Part shown: piece after piece, positions 32,529 through 40,316 of the stretch | How positions within the stretch are numbered: the stretch's first letter is position 1 | Layout of the letters: the number at the start of each line of letters is the position of its first letter | From: Leptospiraceae bacterium | GTDB taxonomy: Bacteria > Spirochaetota > Leptospiria > Leptospirales > Leptospiraceae | Direction of reading: 5' to 3' | Assembly (NCBI GenBank): GCA_016708435.1 | Contig: JADJFV010000031.1 | Location: forward strand, 195,001 to 247,191 | DNA length: 52,191 bases | The notes under the pieces: generated by a model | Seen by the model: the letters and a program-made list of their open reading frames with translations, nothing else | Databases searched by the model: none | What the model was told of the DNA's origin: nothing | Translations under genes and position numbers: made by a program

Positions 32529-34714
32529 ACAACCTAGGAATCATCTGTCTATTAGCCTCATTCTCCATTTTACTTTTTAGCATTTTTCAGACTGCATTTG
32601 GAATCTGGAAAAAGAACGACCGCGCGATTGAAGTAGGACGTTATACGCTACTCGCCAATTTTTTTATAGTGCTACTTGCCTTCATCGTTCTAATGACACA
32701 ACTTGCTAGAATGGATTTAACCAATCACTATGTAGTCATGCACTCAAGCGATCATCTCCCTCTATTCTATCGCGTAACGTCTATTTGGTCGGGCTCTTCT
32801 GGCTCACTGCTTTTTTGGAATCTACTTGTTAGCCTTTTTACTTTTATAGCTCTCTGGCAGGCAAGACATTCCAATATGGAGCGCATTCCTGTAATGCATT
32901 TGGTGTTAGCCGTTATCTCCTGTTTTTTTACTTACCTCGCTGTATTCTACGAAGATGCACAACCATTTAGAGAGTTTCAACCAGCCGCTGTAGTAGGACG
33001 TGGATTAAACCCGCTCTTACAACACTGGGCAATGATCATTCACCCACCCATTCTCTACGTGGGCTATGTTAGTTTTGCAATTCCATTTGCAGTTGGAATG
33101 TCTGCTCTCATCACTGGAAATCTTTCTGCTGACTGGCTAAAGTCGATTAGGCGCTGGTCAATCTTTAGTTGGTTCTTTTTAGGAACAGGAATTTTACTCG
33201 GTTCCAAATGGGCTTATGAAGAACTTGGTTGGGGCGGATATTGGGCTTGGGATCCTGTGGAAAACGCTTCGCTTATGCCTTGGCTTTTAGCAAGCGCATT
33301 CATTCACTCTCTTATCATCCAAGAAAGAAGAGGAATGCTCAAATTTTGGAACATGTTACTCATTATCCTCACTTATCATTTTACACTTTTAGGAACATGG
33401 ATTACAAGAAGTGGAGTTTTAGAAGGACCTCATAGCTTCGCAAAGTCAAGCATCGGAACTCCTTTTATCATCTTCATAGGGCTAAGCTTTGTTATCTACA
33501 TAGCCATTTTAATTTACAGAAGAAATGAATTAAAACCAGAAAGAGACTTAGAAGCCATTACTTCTAAAGAAGGAAGTTTTCTATTAAACAATTTCATTTT
33601 AGTATTAGCCTGCATGGTTATCTTACTAGGAGTATTTTCACCCCTACTATACGGAACAGAATTTAGAGCGCCCTGGTTTAACTCGTGGGGTGTGCCTGCG
33701 GGGATAATCCTTCTTCTCCTCATGGGCTCAGCTCCACTACTCGCATGGAGAAAGGGAGCCGACTCAGTCTTTTTCACGACTCTCGCAAAACCATTGTTAT
33801 TCGGTGTAGCAACAGCAATATTCTATGGAATTTTCTATTCTAAATTCTTTACCCAGAGTGATTATTCCATCAGTGATAAGTTAGGTGAAATCTATTCGAT
33901 TATCACTATCGGCTTATCGGGATTTACCCTTGCCGGAATTGGACAGGAATACCACCGTGGAATTCGCGCCAGACAGGAACAATTCAAAGACGAAAGATAT
34001 TTGGTTGCAGGATTTAAAATGCTACTAAAAAACAAAAGAAGATACGGCGGCTATTTAGTTCACTTCGCTGTGGTATTAATCTTTGTGGGTTACGCCGGTA
34101 ATGCGTTCAAGCAAAATACTTCTATCAAATTCTACTATCATCTAGAAAACACAAACGGAAATGAAATCATCTACCGTGGTTACGACAAAGGAATGTTAGG
34201 CGACTACCAAATAGAAGCCGCAACGATCAAAATAAAACCAATCATCAACGGAGACGAAACAAAGTCTCCCAACATCTTCAATGTGATTGTGTCCGAAGAA
34301 GCAACCTACAAGATCAAACGCCAATTAGCCGCTGTAGAAGACATGACAACAGAGCGTAGATTTTATCCACAGATCAATCATATGACCGGTGGATTTGAAA
34401 CGCATATTCCTACAAGCGAGCCTTCGATTCATTCCAGCCCTAAAGAAGATTTATACATCCAACTAGGTGCTATCGAAAATGCTTCACTAAGCGAGGAAAA
34501 TCCCGAGTTACCGATGCTCTTCATGGAATACTTTTTTGGAGCAAGAAGCTTTGAAGAAAAAAGTGCCTTCTTCCAAAGATTCCCAAAAGAAATCGTAGGC
34601 AATTTAGAAATCTGGGTAAACCCGCTCGTGAAACTAATTTGGTTTGGCTCCCTTCTCTACTTCCTCGCCGGACTTTTTATATTACTACCGATTGGTGAGG
34701 GGAAAAAAGCATGA
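32525..34714 (+). CDS. ccmF: Cytochrome c haem lyase subunit CcmF
   Basis: A 729-residue polytopic membrane protein with the CcmF hallmark WGGYWAWDPVENASLMPW (about 235-252, the haem-handling WWD motif) and the family's LGSKWAYEELGWGG and GPHSFAKSS stretches. Conserved haem-ligand histidines are present in STHP-like (HPPILYVGY) and TWITRSG regions. About 14 membrane helices are expected, with a large periplasmic domain near residues 530-690 and a last TM (LIWFGSLLYFLAGLFILLP). It attaches haem from CcmE to apocytochromes. It overlaps ccmE (4 bases, start) and ccmH (4 bases, end), so the three are coupled. Confidence 0.95.
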   Translation: MNNLGIICLLASFSILLFSIFQTAFGIWKKNDRAIEVGRYTLLANFFIVLLAFIVLMTQLARMDLTNHYVVMHSSDHLPLFYRVTSIWSGSSGSLLFWNLLVSLFTFIALWQARHSNMERIPVMHLVLAVISCFFTYLAVFYEDAQPFREFQPAAVVGRGLNPLLQHWAMIIHPPILYVGYVSFAIPFAVGMSALITGNLSADWLKSIRRWSIFSWFFLGTGILLGSKWAYEELGWGGYWAWDPVENASLMPWLLASAFIHSLIIQERRGMLKFWNMLLIILTYHFTLLGTWITRSGVLEGPHSFAKSSIGTPFIIFIGLSFVIYIAILIYRRNELKPERDLEAITSKEGSFLLNNFILVLACMVILLGVFSPLLYGTEFRAPWFNSWGVPAGIILLLLMGSAPLLAWRKGADSVFFTTLAKPLLFGVATAIFYGIFYSKFFTQSDYSISDKLGEIYSIITIGLSGFTLAGIGQEYHRGIRARQEQFKDERYLVAGFKMLLKNKRRYGGYLVHFAVVLIFVGYAGNAFKQNTSIKFYYHLENTNGNEIIYRGYDKGMLGDYQIEAATIKIKPIINGDETKSPNIFNVIVSEEATYKIKRQLAAVEDMTTERRFYPQINHMTGGFETHIPTSEPSIHSSPKEDLYIQLGAIENASLSEENPELPMLFMEYFFGARSFEEKSAFFQRFPKEIVGNLEIWVNPLVKLIWFGSLLYFLAGLFILLPIGEGKKA

Positions 34715-35475
34715 GACTTTCAAAGATTACCACCGATGGACACCGATGGACACGGATTGGCTTTGCTCCTGTCACCTCGAACCCGTCCATCTTGCAATGC
34801 TGTCAAGTTACGAAAAGTGATTACCCCAGTCACCTCGAACTGCTTCACCGTGAGAGGTCTAGCTTGCTTAAAACTATCCTGTTATTGCCAAATAGATTTC
34901 TCACATCCGTTCGAAATGACAGTGGAGTCAAAACAGCAATCCTCGCCCTCCTCCTCTTCTCCTTCTCTCTCTTTGCAGACTCTAGCACCACCACGCTTAC
35001 TGATTTGAAGCAGATTGAGATTTTTAATGATGTGACTTCGCGGATACGTTGTATTTGCCTGCCTTCGCTTCCTATTAAGAGTTGTTCTTTTAATAACTGT
35101 GCTATATCGGCACAGTTAAAGCTTTTTATGGAAAACAGAATTCGTAAAGGTGAGACTGCAAATGAAATCGTTCAAAAGATGCAGACTGGTTTTGGCGAAG
35201 AGATATTATCCGATCCAATCGTTCAGAAGTTACAGGCATCAGGTAGTGAAAATATGGTAGCCGGTCTAATCAATGGTTTCGGAGAAAAAATTCTTGCACA
35301 ACCTGATTCTACTTGGATTAATTCTACTTTGTTTATTGGCATGGCTCTCGGCTTGGGGCTAATCTTCTATTACCTCAAAGGGCGATTGAAGAAAGATAAA
35401 TCTACACAAGAAGTAGTTACAAAAAATGCAATCCCACAGGATGCAGAAAAATACCTAAAGGAGATTGACGGCTAA
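34711..35475 (+). CDS. ccmH: CcmH-like apocytochrome reductase with repeat-derived N-terminal extension
   Basis: A 254-residue protein that overlaps ccmF by 4 bases. Residues 5-72 are a translated interspersed repeat (KITTDGHRW...VTSN...NRFLTSVRND). The signal/anchor helix begins only at residue 73 (VKTAILALLLFSFSLFADS), and no in-frame start codon lies just before it. The CcmH domain follows: RIRCICLPSLPIKSC (111-125) with C114, C116, C125 and a further C130, then ENRIRKGETANEIVQKMQTGFGEEIL and a C-terminal membrane helix (TLFIGMALGLGLIFYYLKG). CcmH normally reduces apocytochrome thiols with an LRCxxC site; here the motif is RCxC. It probably functions if the extended leader still inserts. 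Confidence 0.8.
   Translation: MRLSKITTDGHRWTRIGFAPVTSNPSILQCCQVTKSDYPSHLELLHRERSSLLKTILLLPNRFLTSVRNDSGVKTAILALLLFSFSLFADSSTTTLTDLKQIEIFNDVTSRIRCICLPSLPIKSCSFNNCAISAQLKLFMENRIRKGETANEIVQKMQTGFGEEILSDPIVQKLQASGSENMVAGLINGFGEKILAQPDSTWINSTLFIGMALGLGLIFYYLKGRLKKDKSTQEVVTKNAIPQDAEKYLKEIDG
34720..34926 (+). repeat. Composite interspersed repeat in frame in the ccmH 5' end
   Basis: About 207 bases between the ccmH start codon and its signal helix carry the same units found in the macroglobulin 5' end: gattaccaccgatggacacc (34,724), gtcacctcgaacccgtcc (34,773), a second cacctcgaactgctt (34,830), and agatttctcacatccgttcg with aaatgacag (34,900-34,922). Order and reading frame match those in the macroglobulin gene. 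Confidence 0.8.
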
Positions 35476-35855
35476 TGGATATTCTAGTCATACTTTATTC
35501 AATCGTTTTAATGGCTGCACTCGCATCGCCCTTCTTATACATCCACTTAAATCAAAGTAAAATACTATCCCGCGAGTCAGAGGAAAAATCTACGCTTGAC
35601 TCCGAGCGTAAAATGCTTTTAGAAAATCTAAAAGACTTAAAAATAGAAATGGATACTGGTAAAATCCAAGCCTCCGAGTTTACAGAACTATCCAAAGACA
35701 TCATCGGCGATTTAAAAGAATTGGACATTAAATTGGAATCCATCAAAGACAACACACCAATACCACAAATAACAGGCATTTGCCGCAAATGTAGTTTTCA
35801 TACAACGATCACCGGCGCAAAGTTCTGTGCTATGTGTGGGAGTTCGTTGGGATAA
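35475..35855 (+). CDS. Small membrane protein with C-terminal zinc ribbon, in the ccm operon (CcmI-like?)
   Basis: A 126-residue protein that overlaps the ccmH stop by one base. One N-terminal membrane helix (ILVILYSIVLMAALASPFLYI) is followed by a coiled coil (about 34-88, KSTLDSERKMLLENLKDL) and a four-cysteine zinc ribbon (ICRKCSFHTTITGAKFCAMC, about 101-120). The layout membrane helix plus coiled coil resembles the N-terminus of CcmI/CycH, which holds apocytochromes for ligation; the zinc ribbon is extra. Its position suggests a role in cytochrome c maturation; that is inference. Confidence 0.75.
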   Translation: MDILVILYSIVLMAALASPFLYIHLNQSKILSRESEEKSTLDSERKMLLENLKDLKIEMDTGKIQASEFTELSKDIIGDLKELDIKLESIKDNTPIPQITGICRKCSFHTTITGAKFCAMCGSSLG

Positions 35856-35880
35856 TACTTGTTTGTCGATAAATGAATGT

Positions 35881-36684
35881 ATGCATAAAACAATATTTCA
35901 TATAAAGAAAATGGATTGTCCCTCGGAAGAGCAAATGATTCGAATGAAGTTAGGAGAATTTACTTCTATCAAAGAATTGTCTTTTGACTTAGTAAATCGT
36001 AATCTTTCAATCATTCATGAAAACCATTTAGACAAAATTCAAAGTGCAATTGATTCCTTACAATTAGGAGCAAGTATTTCAAAGTCTAGTGAGTATACAG
36101 GAGAAATTTCCAAAGAGAACAATAAAATCGACAGGAAGATTCTTTGGTTGGTTCTAATTATAAATTTTACTTTTTTCTTAGTCGAAATGATCTATGGCTA
36201 TTTAGCAAATTCGATTGGGCTAGTAGCTGACTCATTAGATATGTTAGCAGATGCCTTCGTGTATGGACTAAGTCTTTATGCAATCACAGGAACCTTTGCA
36301 ATAAAAAAAAGAGTAGCCATTGCAAGCGGATACATTCAATTATCCTTAGCAGTCTTAGGACTGTTAGAAGTATTTAGACGATTTTTCAGAGTGGAAGAAG
36401 TTCCAGATTTTAAATTCATGATCTCCATTTCTTTTCTTGCCTTACTCGCGAACACTCTCTCCCTTATCTTATTGAATCAATCGAAAAGCAAAGAAGTGCA
36501 TATTGTTTCGAGTCAAATTTTTACATCCAATGATATTATTGCCAATATCGGTGTAATTCTTGCCGGCATTTTAGTTTTATTTTTCAAATCAAATATTCCG
36601 GACTTAATCGTTGGACTCTTAGTTTTCTTTTTTGTAGTAAAGGGAGCTATTAGAATCTTGCAACTTTCCAAAGACACTCGCTAG
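35881..36684 (+). CDS. Cation diffusion facilitator-type transporter with N-terminal HMA-like domain
   Basis: The start is set at ATG 35881; the open frame extends upstream into the preceding gene. The product is 267 residues. Residues 1-70 look like a ferredoxin-fold HMA domain (TIFHIKKMDCPSEEQMIRMK) with only one cysteine instead of CxxC. Six membrane helices follow from about residue 90. The CDF metal site is suggested by IGLVADSLDMLADAFVYGL in the second helix and TSNDIIANIGVILAG in the fifth. It probably exports a divalent metal such as Zn or Co; the missing Cys makes the specificity uncertain. It starts 25 bases after the zinc-ribbon gene and may be transcribed with the ccm operon. Confidence 0.8.
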   Translation: MHKTIFHIKKMDCPSEEQMIRMKLGEFTSIKELSFDLVNRNLSIIHENHLDKIQSAIDSLQLGASISKSSEYTGEISKENNKIDRKILWLVLIINFTFFLVEMIYGYLANSIGLVADSLDMLADAFVYGLSLYAITGTFAIKKRVAIASGYIQLSLAVLGLLEVFRRFFRVEEVPDFKFMISISFLALLANTLSLILLNQSKSKEVHIVSSQIFTSNDIIANIGVILAGILVLFFKSNIPDLIVGLLVFFFVVKGAIRILQLSKDTR

Positions 36685-36700
36685 ATAAATAACAAAGACG

Positions 36701-37222
36701 TTATGGTAAGTTATGTAAATGCCTTTTTAGTATTGTTTCAATCGGCAAAAACAAAGTATTCGAGCGATCAGAAAAGCGAATAAAACCATAATGCTCGTAG
36801 AAGTGAACTGCAGATTCATTCTTGGCATCGACTAATACAGAGTATATTCCAATATCGTCAAATAGATTAATTGCACGTCTAAGTGCGTCTACTAACAATC
36901 TGCCGCCAAGACCTAAACCCTGGTATTTTAGATCGACAGCGAGCCTTCCAATTCTCATTGCGGGTAACGGATAACGAGGTAGTTTTTTTCTTGATTGCTC
37001 TGGCAAATTTTCATAGAGAATTTCTGCCATGCTCACTGTATAATATCCAGCCAGGCTTTTAGAGGAATCAATTAGTAGAAATGTTTTTCCAATTCCTTTT
37101 TTATGATTATTCTTTGCGTATTTTTTTAAGTAGTCATTTAATGCTTCTTCCCTACAATCAAAGGAAGCTCTTTCAATCTTCTCATCAAAAGAAATTATCT
37201 TAAAATCTAAAGGGTTTTTCAA
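36701..37222 (-). CDS. GNAT-type toxin (TacT/AtaT-like) of a toxin-antitoxin pair
   Basis: A 173-residue GNAT acetyltransferase. The acetyl-CoA motif A is visible in RIGRLAVDLKYQGLGLGGRL (about 91-110, Q-G-x-G-x-G), with the C-terminal SAVHFYEHYGFIRF strand-helix. Members of this branch (TacT, AtaT) acetylate the amino group of charged tRNAs and halt translation. It follows the DUF1778 antitoxin by six bases in the same operon, which strongly supports the assignment. The conserved Tyr near the C-terminus is plausibly catalytic. The target tRNA is not known. Confidence 0.88.
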   Translation of the reverse strand: MKNPLDFKIISFDEKIERASFDCREEALNDYLKKYAKNNHKKGIGKTFLLIDSSKSLAGYYTVSMAEILYENLPEQSRKKLPRYPLPAMRIGRLAVDLKYQGLGLGGRLLVDALRRAINLFDDIGIYSVLVDAKNESAVHFYEHYGFIRFSDRSNTLFLPIETILKRHLHNLP

Positions 37223-37228
37223 ATGGAT

Positions 37229-37504
37229 TTAATATCCTCGTTTCATAGCCTGCTTTAATGCTCTATTGGGATTGTATTTTTTCTCAATTGAATTGACAAA
37301 TAAATCACGGTCTTTGTTGGTTAGTTTGATTAATTCTGAATTTTCAATATCAATCCGAGCAGATTGTAATGCCTGACTTAGCATATAAGAGCTAAGACTT
37401 AATCCATTGATATTAGCAGCCTTTTCAATAATGGATTTTTGTTCATTACTTACCCGCAATTCAATTCGCTCTTCTTTAGGATTTAGATTTGCAGTTCTAG
37501 CCAT
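37229..37504 (-). CDS. DUF1778 antitoxin (TacA-like ribbon-helix-helix)
   Basis: A 91-residue protein with an N-terminal ribbon-helix-helix (ERIELRVSNEQKSIIEKAAN, about 12-31, then GLSLSSYMLSQALQSA), the DUF1778 signature, and a flexible basic C-terminus (YNPNRALKQAMKRGY) that would wrap the toxin's active site. It should bind its own promoter with the toxin. It is the first gene of the pair and is divergent from the amine oxidase gene. Confidence 0.88.
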   Translation of the reverse strand: MARTANLNPKEERIELRVSNEQKSIIEKAANINGLSLSSYMLSQALQSARIDIENSELIKLTNKDRDLFVNSIEKKYNPNRALKQAMKRGY

Positions 37505-37510
37505 ATTTCA

Positions 37511-37540
37511 ATTAAATCAAACCTGTCCGGTATTTGTCCA
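37511..37540 (-). promoter_or_regulatory. Candidate promoter of the toxin-antitoxin pair
   Basis: On the minus strand TGGACA (37540-37535) and TTTAAT (37516-37511) are 18 bases apart, just before the antitoxin ATG. Two similar words (TGTCCGGTAT and TGTCCACACA on the plus strand) overlap the -35, which would suit a repeated operator for the ribbon-helix-helix antitoxin. Confidence 0.35.
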
Positions 37541-37615
37541 CACATTTTTATTAGAAATAAATTTCTTCTTTTTTGTCATCTTGGGACGATACTTTTTATA
37601 GACAGAGTATTTCCA

Positions 37616-38974
37616 ATGACAAGAAATGAATTTCTAAAACTACTAGTGGCTAGTCTCAGTGCAGTGAGCGGATACTCTATTTTACCGCAAACAGAAACAA
37701 ACAGGAAAGAAGTTTTGATTGTAGGTGCGGGAATAGCAGGATTAGCCGCTGCTCGAAAATTAACTGCGAAGGGATTTCAAGTAACCGTATTAGAGGCTAG
37801 AAATAGGATCGGGGGAAGAATTTGGACAGATAATTCAATGGGAATACAGGTTGAAATGGGTGCTGCTATCCTACAGGGGCAAAAAGAAAATCCAATCCTT
37901 AAACTAGCCGAGCAGTTTAAGCTACACACTGTTAGCTTCCAATTAGAAGAATCTGATCTATATGATGCAAAAGGGAATAAACTTTCAGAAGAAGAGAGCC
38001 TTAAAATAGAAGGATACTATAAAGACTTACTTGCAAAGCTGGATTCAATGAAGGAATCAGCCTCTCCAAAAGACGTTATCGAGCCTGTCGTAAAAAGTTT
38101 TTTATCGGGGTTATCGGATTTCGAAAAATCTGCTCTCCAATGGATGATTGCATCAGATATAGAAAACAAACATGGGGCGAATCTAAAAAATCTTTCTCTA
38201 AAATACTTTGATGAAGTAGAATCTTTCAGTGGTGGTGATTTTGCATTATCCTCTGGACTCTCTGAATTGGTAAATCTTCTAGCAAATGGATTAAATATTA
38301 AAACTTCTCACCAGGTTACAACGATAGAATATAGTAAGAAAGTAAAAATTTCTACTGACCGAGGAGAGTTTACTTCTGATTATGCACTGGTTACAGTGCC
38401 GCTCGGAGTATTAAAAAAGAAAAAAATCCAATTCATTCCAGACCTACCGGAAAATAAAAAAGCAGCGATCCAAAACTTAGGCTACGGAGTTATCAATAAA
38501 GTCTTTTTAAAATTCCCTAAGAAATTCTGGTCAACAGAAGTTCCCAGGTTCGGACTTGTAGGAAATTCCTCTTTTGAGAAAATAGAGTTTATAGATTTAA
38601 ATCCAGTTAAGAACACTCCTCTACTTTCAGGAATAGTATCAGGAGAGAATGCTATTTCTTTAGAAAAATTAAACAAAAAAGACATTGTAAAAGACCTCAG
38701 TGATATTTTAAAAAAGATGTTTGGAAATAAAACTCCATCACCACTAGAAGTAAATCAATCTCGATGGAATTCAGATCCATTTAGCTTTGGAACAGGCTCT
38801 TTCTTATCCACAAATTCAGAGCCTAAGGACTTTGTTACACTGTCAGAATCAGTAAACGACATACTATTTTTTGCCGGAGAAGCGACAAATGATAAATATC
38901 CTTCCACAGTTCACGGAGCCTTTCTAAGTGGAGAAAGAGAAGCAGATAAAATAACCCAACTCTCGGAAATTTAA
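37616..38974 (+). CDS. Flavin-containing amine oxidase
   Basis: A 452-residue FAD enzyme. The dinucleotide-binding site is VLIVGAGIAGLAAARKL (about 33-49), followed by LEARNRIGGRIWT (about 60-72), typical of the amine oxidase/polyamine oxidase family. The C-terminal FAD contact is FFAGEATNDKYPSTVHGAFLSG (about 420-441). The N-terminus (TRNEFLKLLVASLSAVSGYS) looks like a Tat signal but has only one arginine, so export is uncertain. The family oxidises primary or polyamines; the substrate is unknown. A lipoprotein gene follows directly, one base after the stop. Confidence 0.88.
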   Translation: MTRNEFLKLLVASLSAVSGYSILPQTETNRKEVLIVGAGIAGLAAARKLTAKGFQVTVLEARNRIGGRIWTDNSMGIQVEMGAAILQGQKENPILKLAEQFKLHTVSFQLEESDLYDAKGNKLSEEESLKIEGYYKDLLAKLDSMKESASPKDVIEPVVKSFLSGLSDFEKSALQWMIASDIENKHGANLKNLSLKYFDEVESFSGGDFALSSGLSELVNLLANGLNIKTSHQVTTIEYSKKVKISTDRGEFTSDYALVTVPLGVLKKKKIQFIPDLPENKKAAIQNLGYGVINKVFLKFPKKFWSTEVPRFGLVGNSSFEKIEFIDLNPVKNTPLLSGIVSGENAISLEKLNKKDIVKDLSDILKKMFGNKTPSPLEVNQSRWNSDPFSFGTGSFLSTNSEPKDFVTLSESVNDILFFAGEATNDKYPSTVHGAFLSGEREADKITQLSEI

Positions 38975-38975
38975 A

Positions 38976-39614
38976 ATGAGAAAAGAATCAATCTTACGAC
39001 TAATATTTATTTGCCTACTTTCCATTTTTCATTTCGCAGATTGTGCAACGAATGAGTATAGGCTAATAGGTATTACCTCAAGGCTACAGGAAATATTTTA
39101 TTATGGAAAAGACTTTTCTGTTTCCGCCTGGAATGTGGACGAAGAGCGGCTAAGTAAGATTAAGCTAGAATTAAAGAATAGTCTAGCCGTTCAAATCACA
39201 GAAAACCAAAAGGAGAAGTGGAAAGAAGTAACTGATCTTTCCTCAAAAGATGGGGCGTATGTATTGTTTCAAATTTTTCCTGAATCGAGAGTCCCCAGTG
39301 ATTTTCTTAAATTTGGGTTTCAATTAAACGAAGGAAAGCCGATTAAATCGTATTCTTATTATACAGAAATATTGGAAACGAGTGTTCGAGGTCGTTATTA
39401 TTATCCGGGACCTTTTTTTGCGGGCGGATTTTACGGGGGTCAGGGTGGCTTTGCCTATCCAATAAATTCTAGACAAACGGAGCAAATCTCACAACGAATC
39501 GTGCACTCTTATAATTTTCTGCTATTATTTCCAGTGGTAAGCGACAAAAGAAGCCAGCTCAAAGTGACTACTCCGATTGGAAATCTAATAGAATTTGAGC
39601 TTAATAATCCTTAA
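38976..39614 (+). CDS. Hypothetical lipoprotein downstream of the amine oxidase
   Basis: A 212-residue protein whose leader ends at a lipobox-like FADC (Cys23; FICLLSIFHFADC). The mature part contains a Gly/Tyr/Phe-rich stretch (GRYYYPGPFFAGGFYGG, about 147-163) and no domain I recognise. It is one base after the amine oxidase stop, hence co-transcribed. Its end overlaps the end of the convergent STAS gene by 14 bases. Confidence 0.7.
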   Translation: MRKESILRLIFICLLSIFHFADCATNEYRLIGITSRLQEIFYYGKDFSVSAWNVDEERLSKIKLELKNSLAVQITENQKEKWKEVTDLSSKDGAYVLFQIFPESRVPSDFLKFGFQLNEGKPIKSYSYYTEILETSVRGRYYYPGPFFAGGFYGGQGGFAYPINSRQTEQISQRIVHSYNFLLLFPVVSDKRSQLKVTTPIGNLIEFELNNP

Positions 39615-39936
39615 CCGCTTCCGATTCAGAGGAAAAAATATCAAACAATTCAGAAACGCGAGTAACTTCGAAGACTCTACTTACAGGCTCAGAAAGCGAA
39701 CAGAGCCTTAGCTTTTGCGTAGAATCAATTAAATTATTTTTAAGGGAAATAAATATTCTCAGCCCAGAGGAAGACATATATCTTACCTCTGCAAGACTAA
39801 TTACAATGTCCTTGTCTTGATGGTAAGAAATAATTCTTTCTAAGCTTTCTTCTACTTCGCGAGCTGACCTAGCATCTACAGGCCCTGTAAGGTAAATGAC
39901 TAAGTATTTGTCCTCGACTTTGATTTGCAAATCCAT
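39601..39936 (-). CDS. STAS-domain anti-sigma factor antagonist (second)
   Basis: A 111-residue single STAS domain: LVIYLTGPVDARSAREVEES (about 12-31) and the phosphorylation loop RYMSSSGLRIF (about 51-61), with Ser in SSSG. It should be controlled by a partner kinase and a PP2C phosphatase, as for the other STAS protein at 8.5 kb. Its end overlaps the end of the convergent lipoprotein gene by 14 bases. It stands alone on its strand. Confidence 0.85.
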   Translation of the reverse strand: MDLQIKVEDKYLVIYLTGPVDARSAREVEESLERIISYHQDKDIVISLAEVRYMSSSGLRIFISLKNNLIDSTQKLRLCSLSEPVSRVFEVTRVSELFDIFSSESEAVKDY

Positions 39937-40316
39937 AGTGCCAAATTATATTTTTATTCCATTTATACAATCTTAAAATCAAATAACAGAAATTCTAGAC
40001 ATTAGATTTAACCACAGAGATTGCATAGGTTTTGCTATTATAACTCTATTTATCGCATCTATTTTACAAGACCCTTCTGGTTTGATTTAATCTACGAAAA
40101 CACTTTTGCAAAAGTCAATTCCTAACCTTTCTTTCCATTACAAATATTTTTGCTTCATTACTTACATCTTTCCACAATCACTTCAGTTATTTTCAGGTAT
40201 GGATTTTTCTGAAAACATAGTGAGATATTACAGCATTCATGAGAGGCTTTTCACATAACGTTTTTTTAACTTTTTTTGTTGAAATTTATTGACTGAAGAA
40301 CATATTACCTAAACTC
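39937..40316. other. 380-base gap before the MCP
   Basis: AT-rich with no gene seen. A short accacagagattgcatagg word (about 40,010) resembles the interspersed family only weakly. The stretch ttaactttttttgttgaaat with attgact (about 40,268-40,295) probably belongs to the MCP promoter, but hexamer spacing is unconvincing. Confidence 0.4.
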
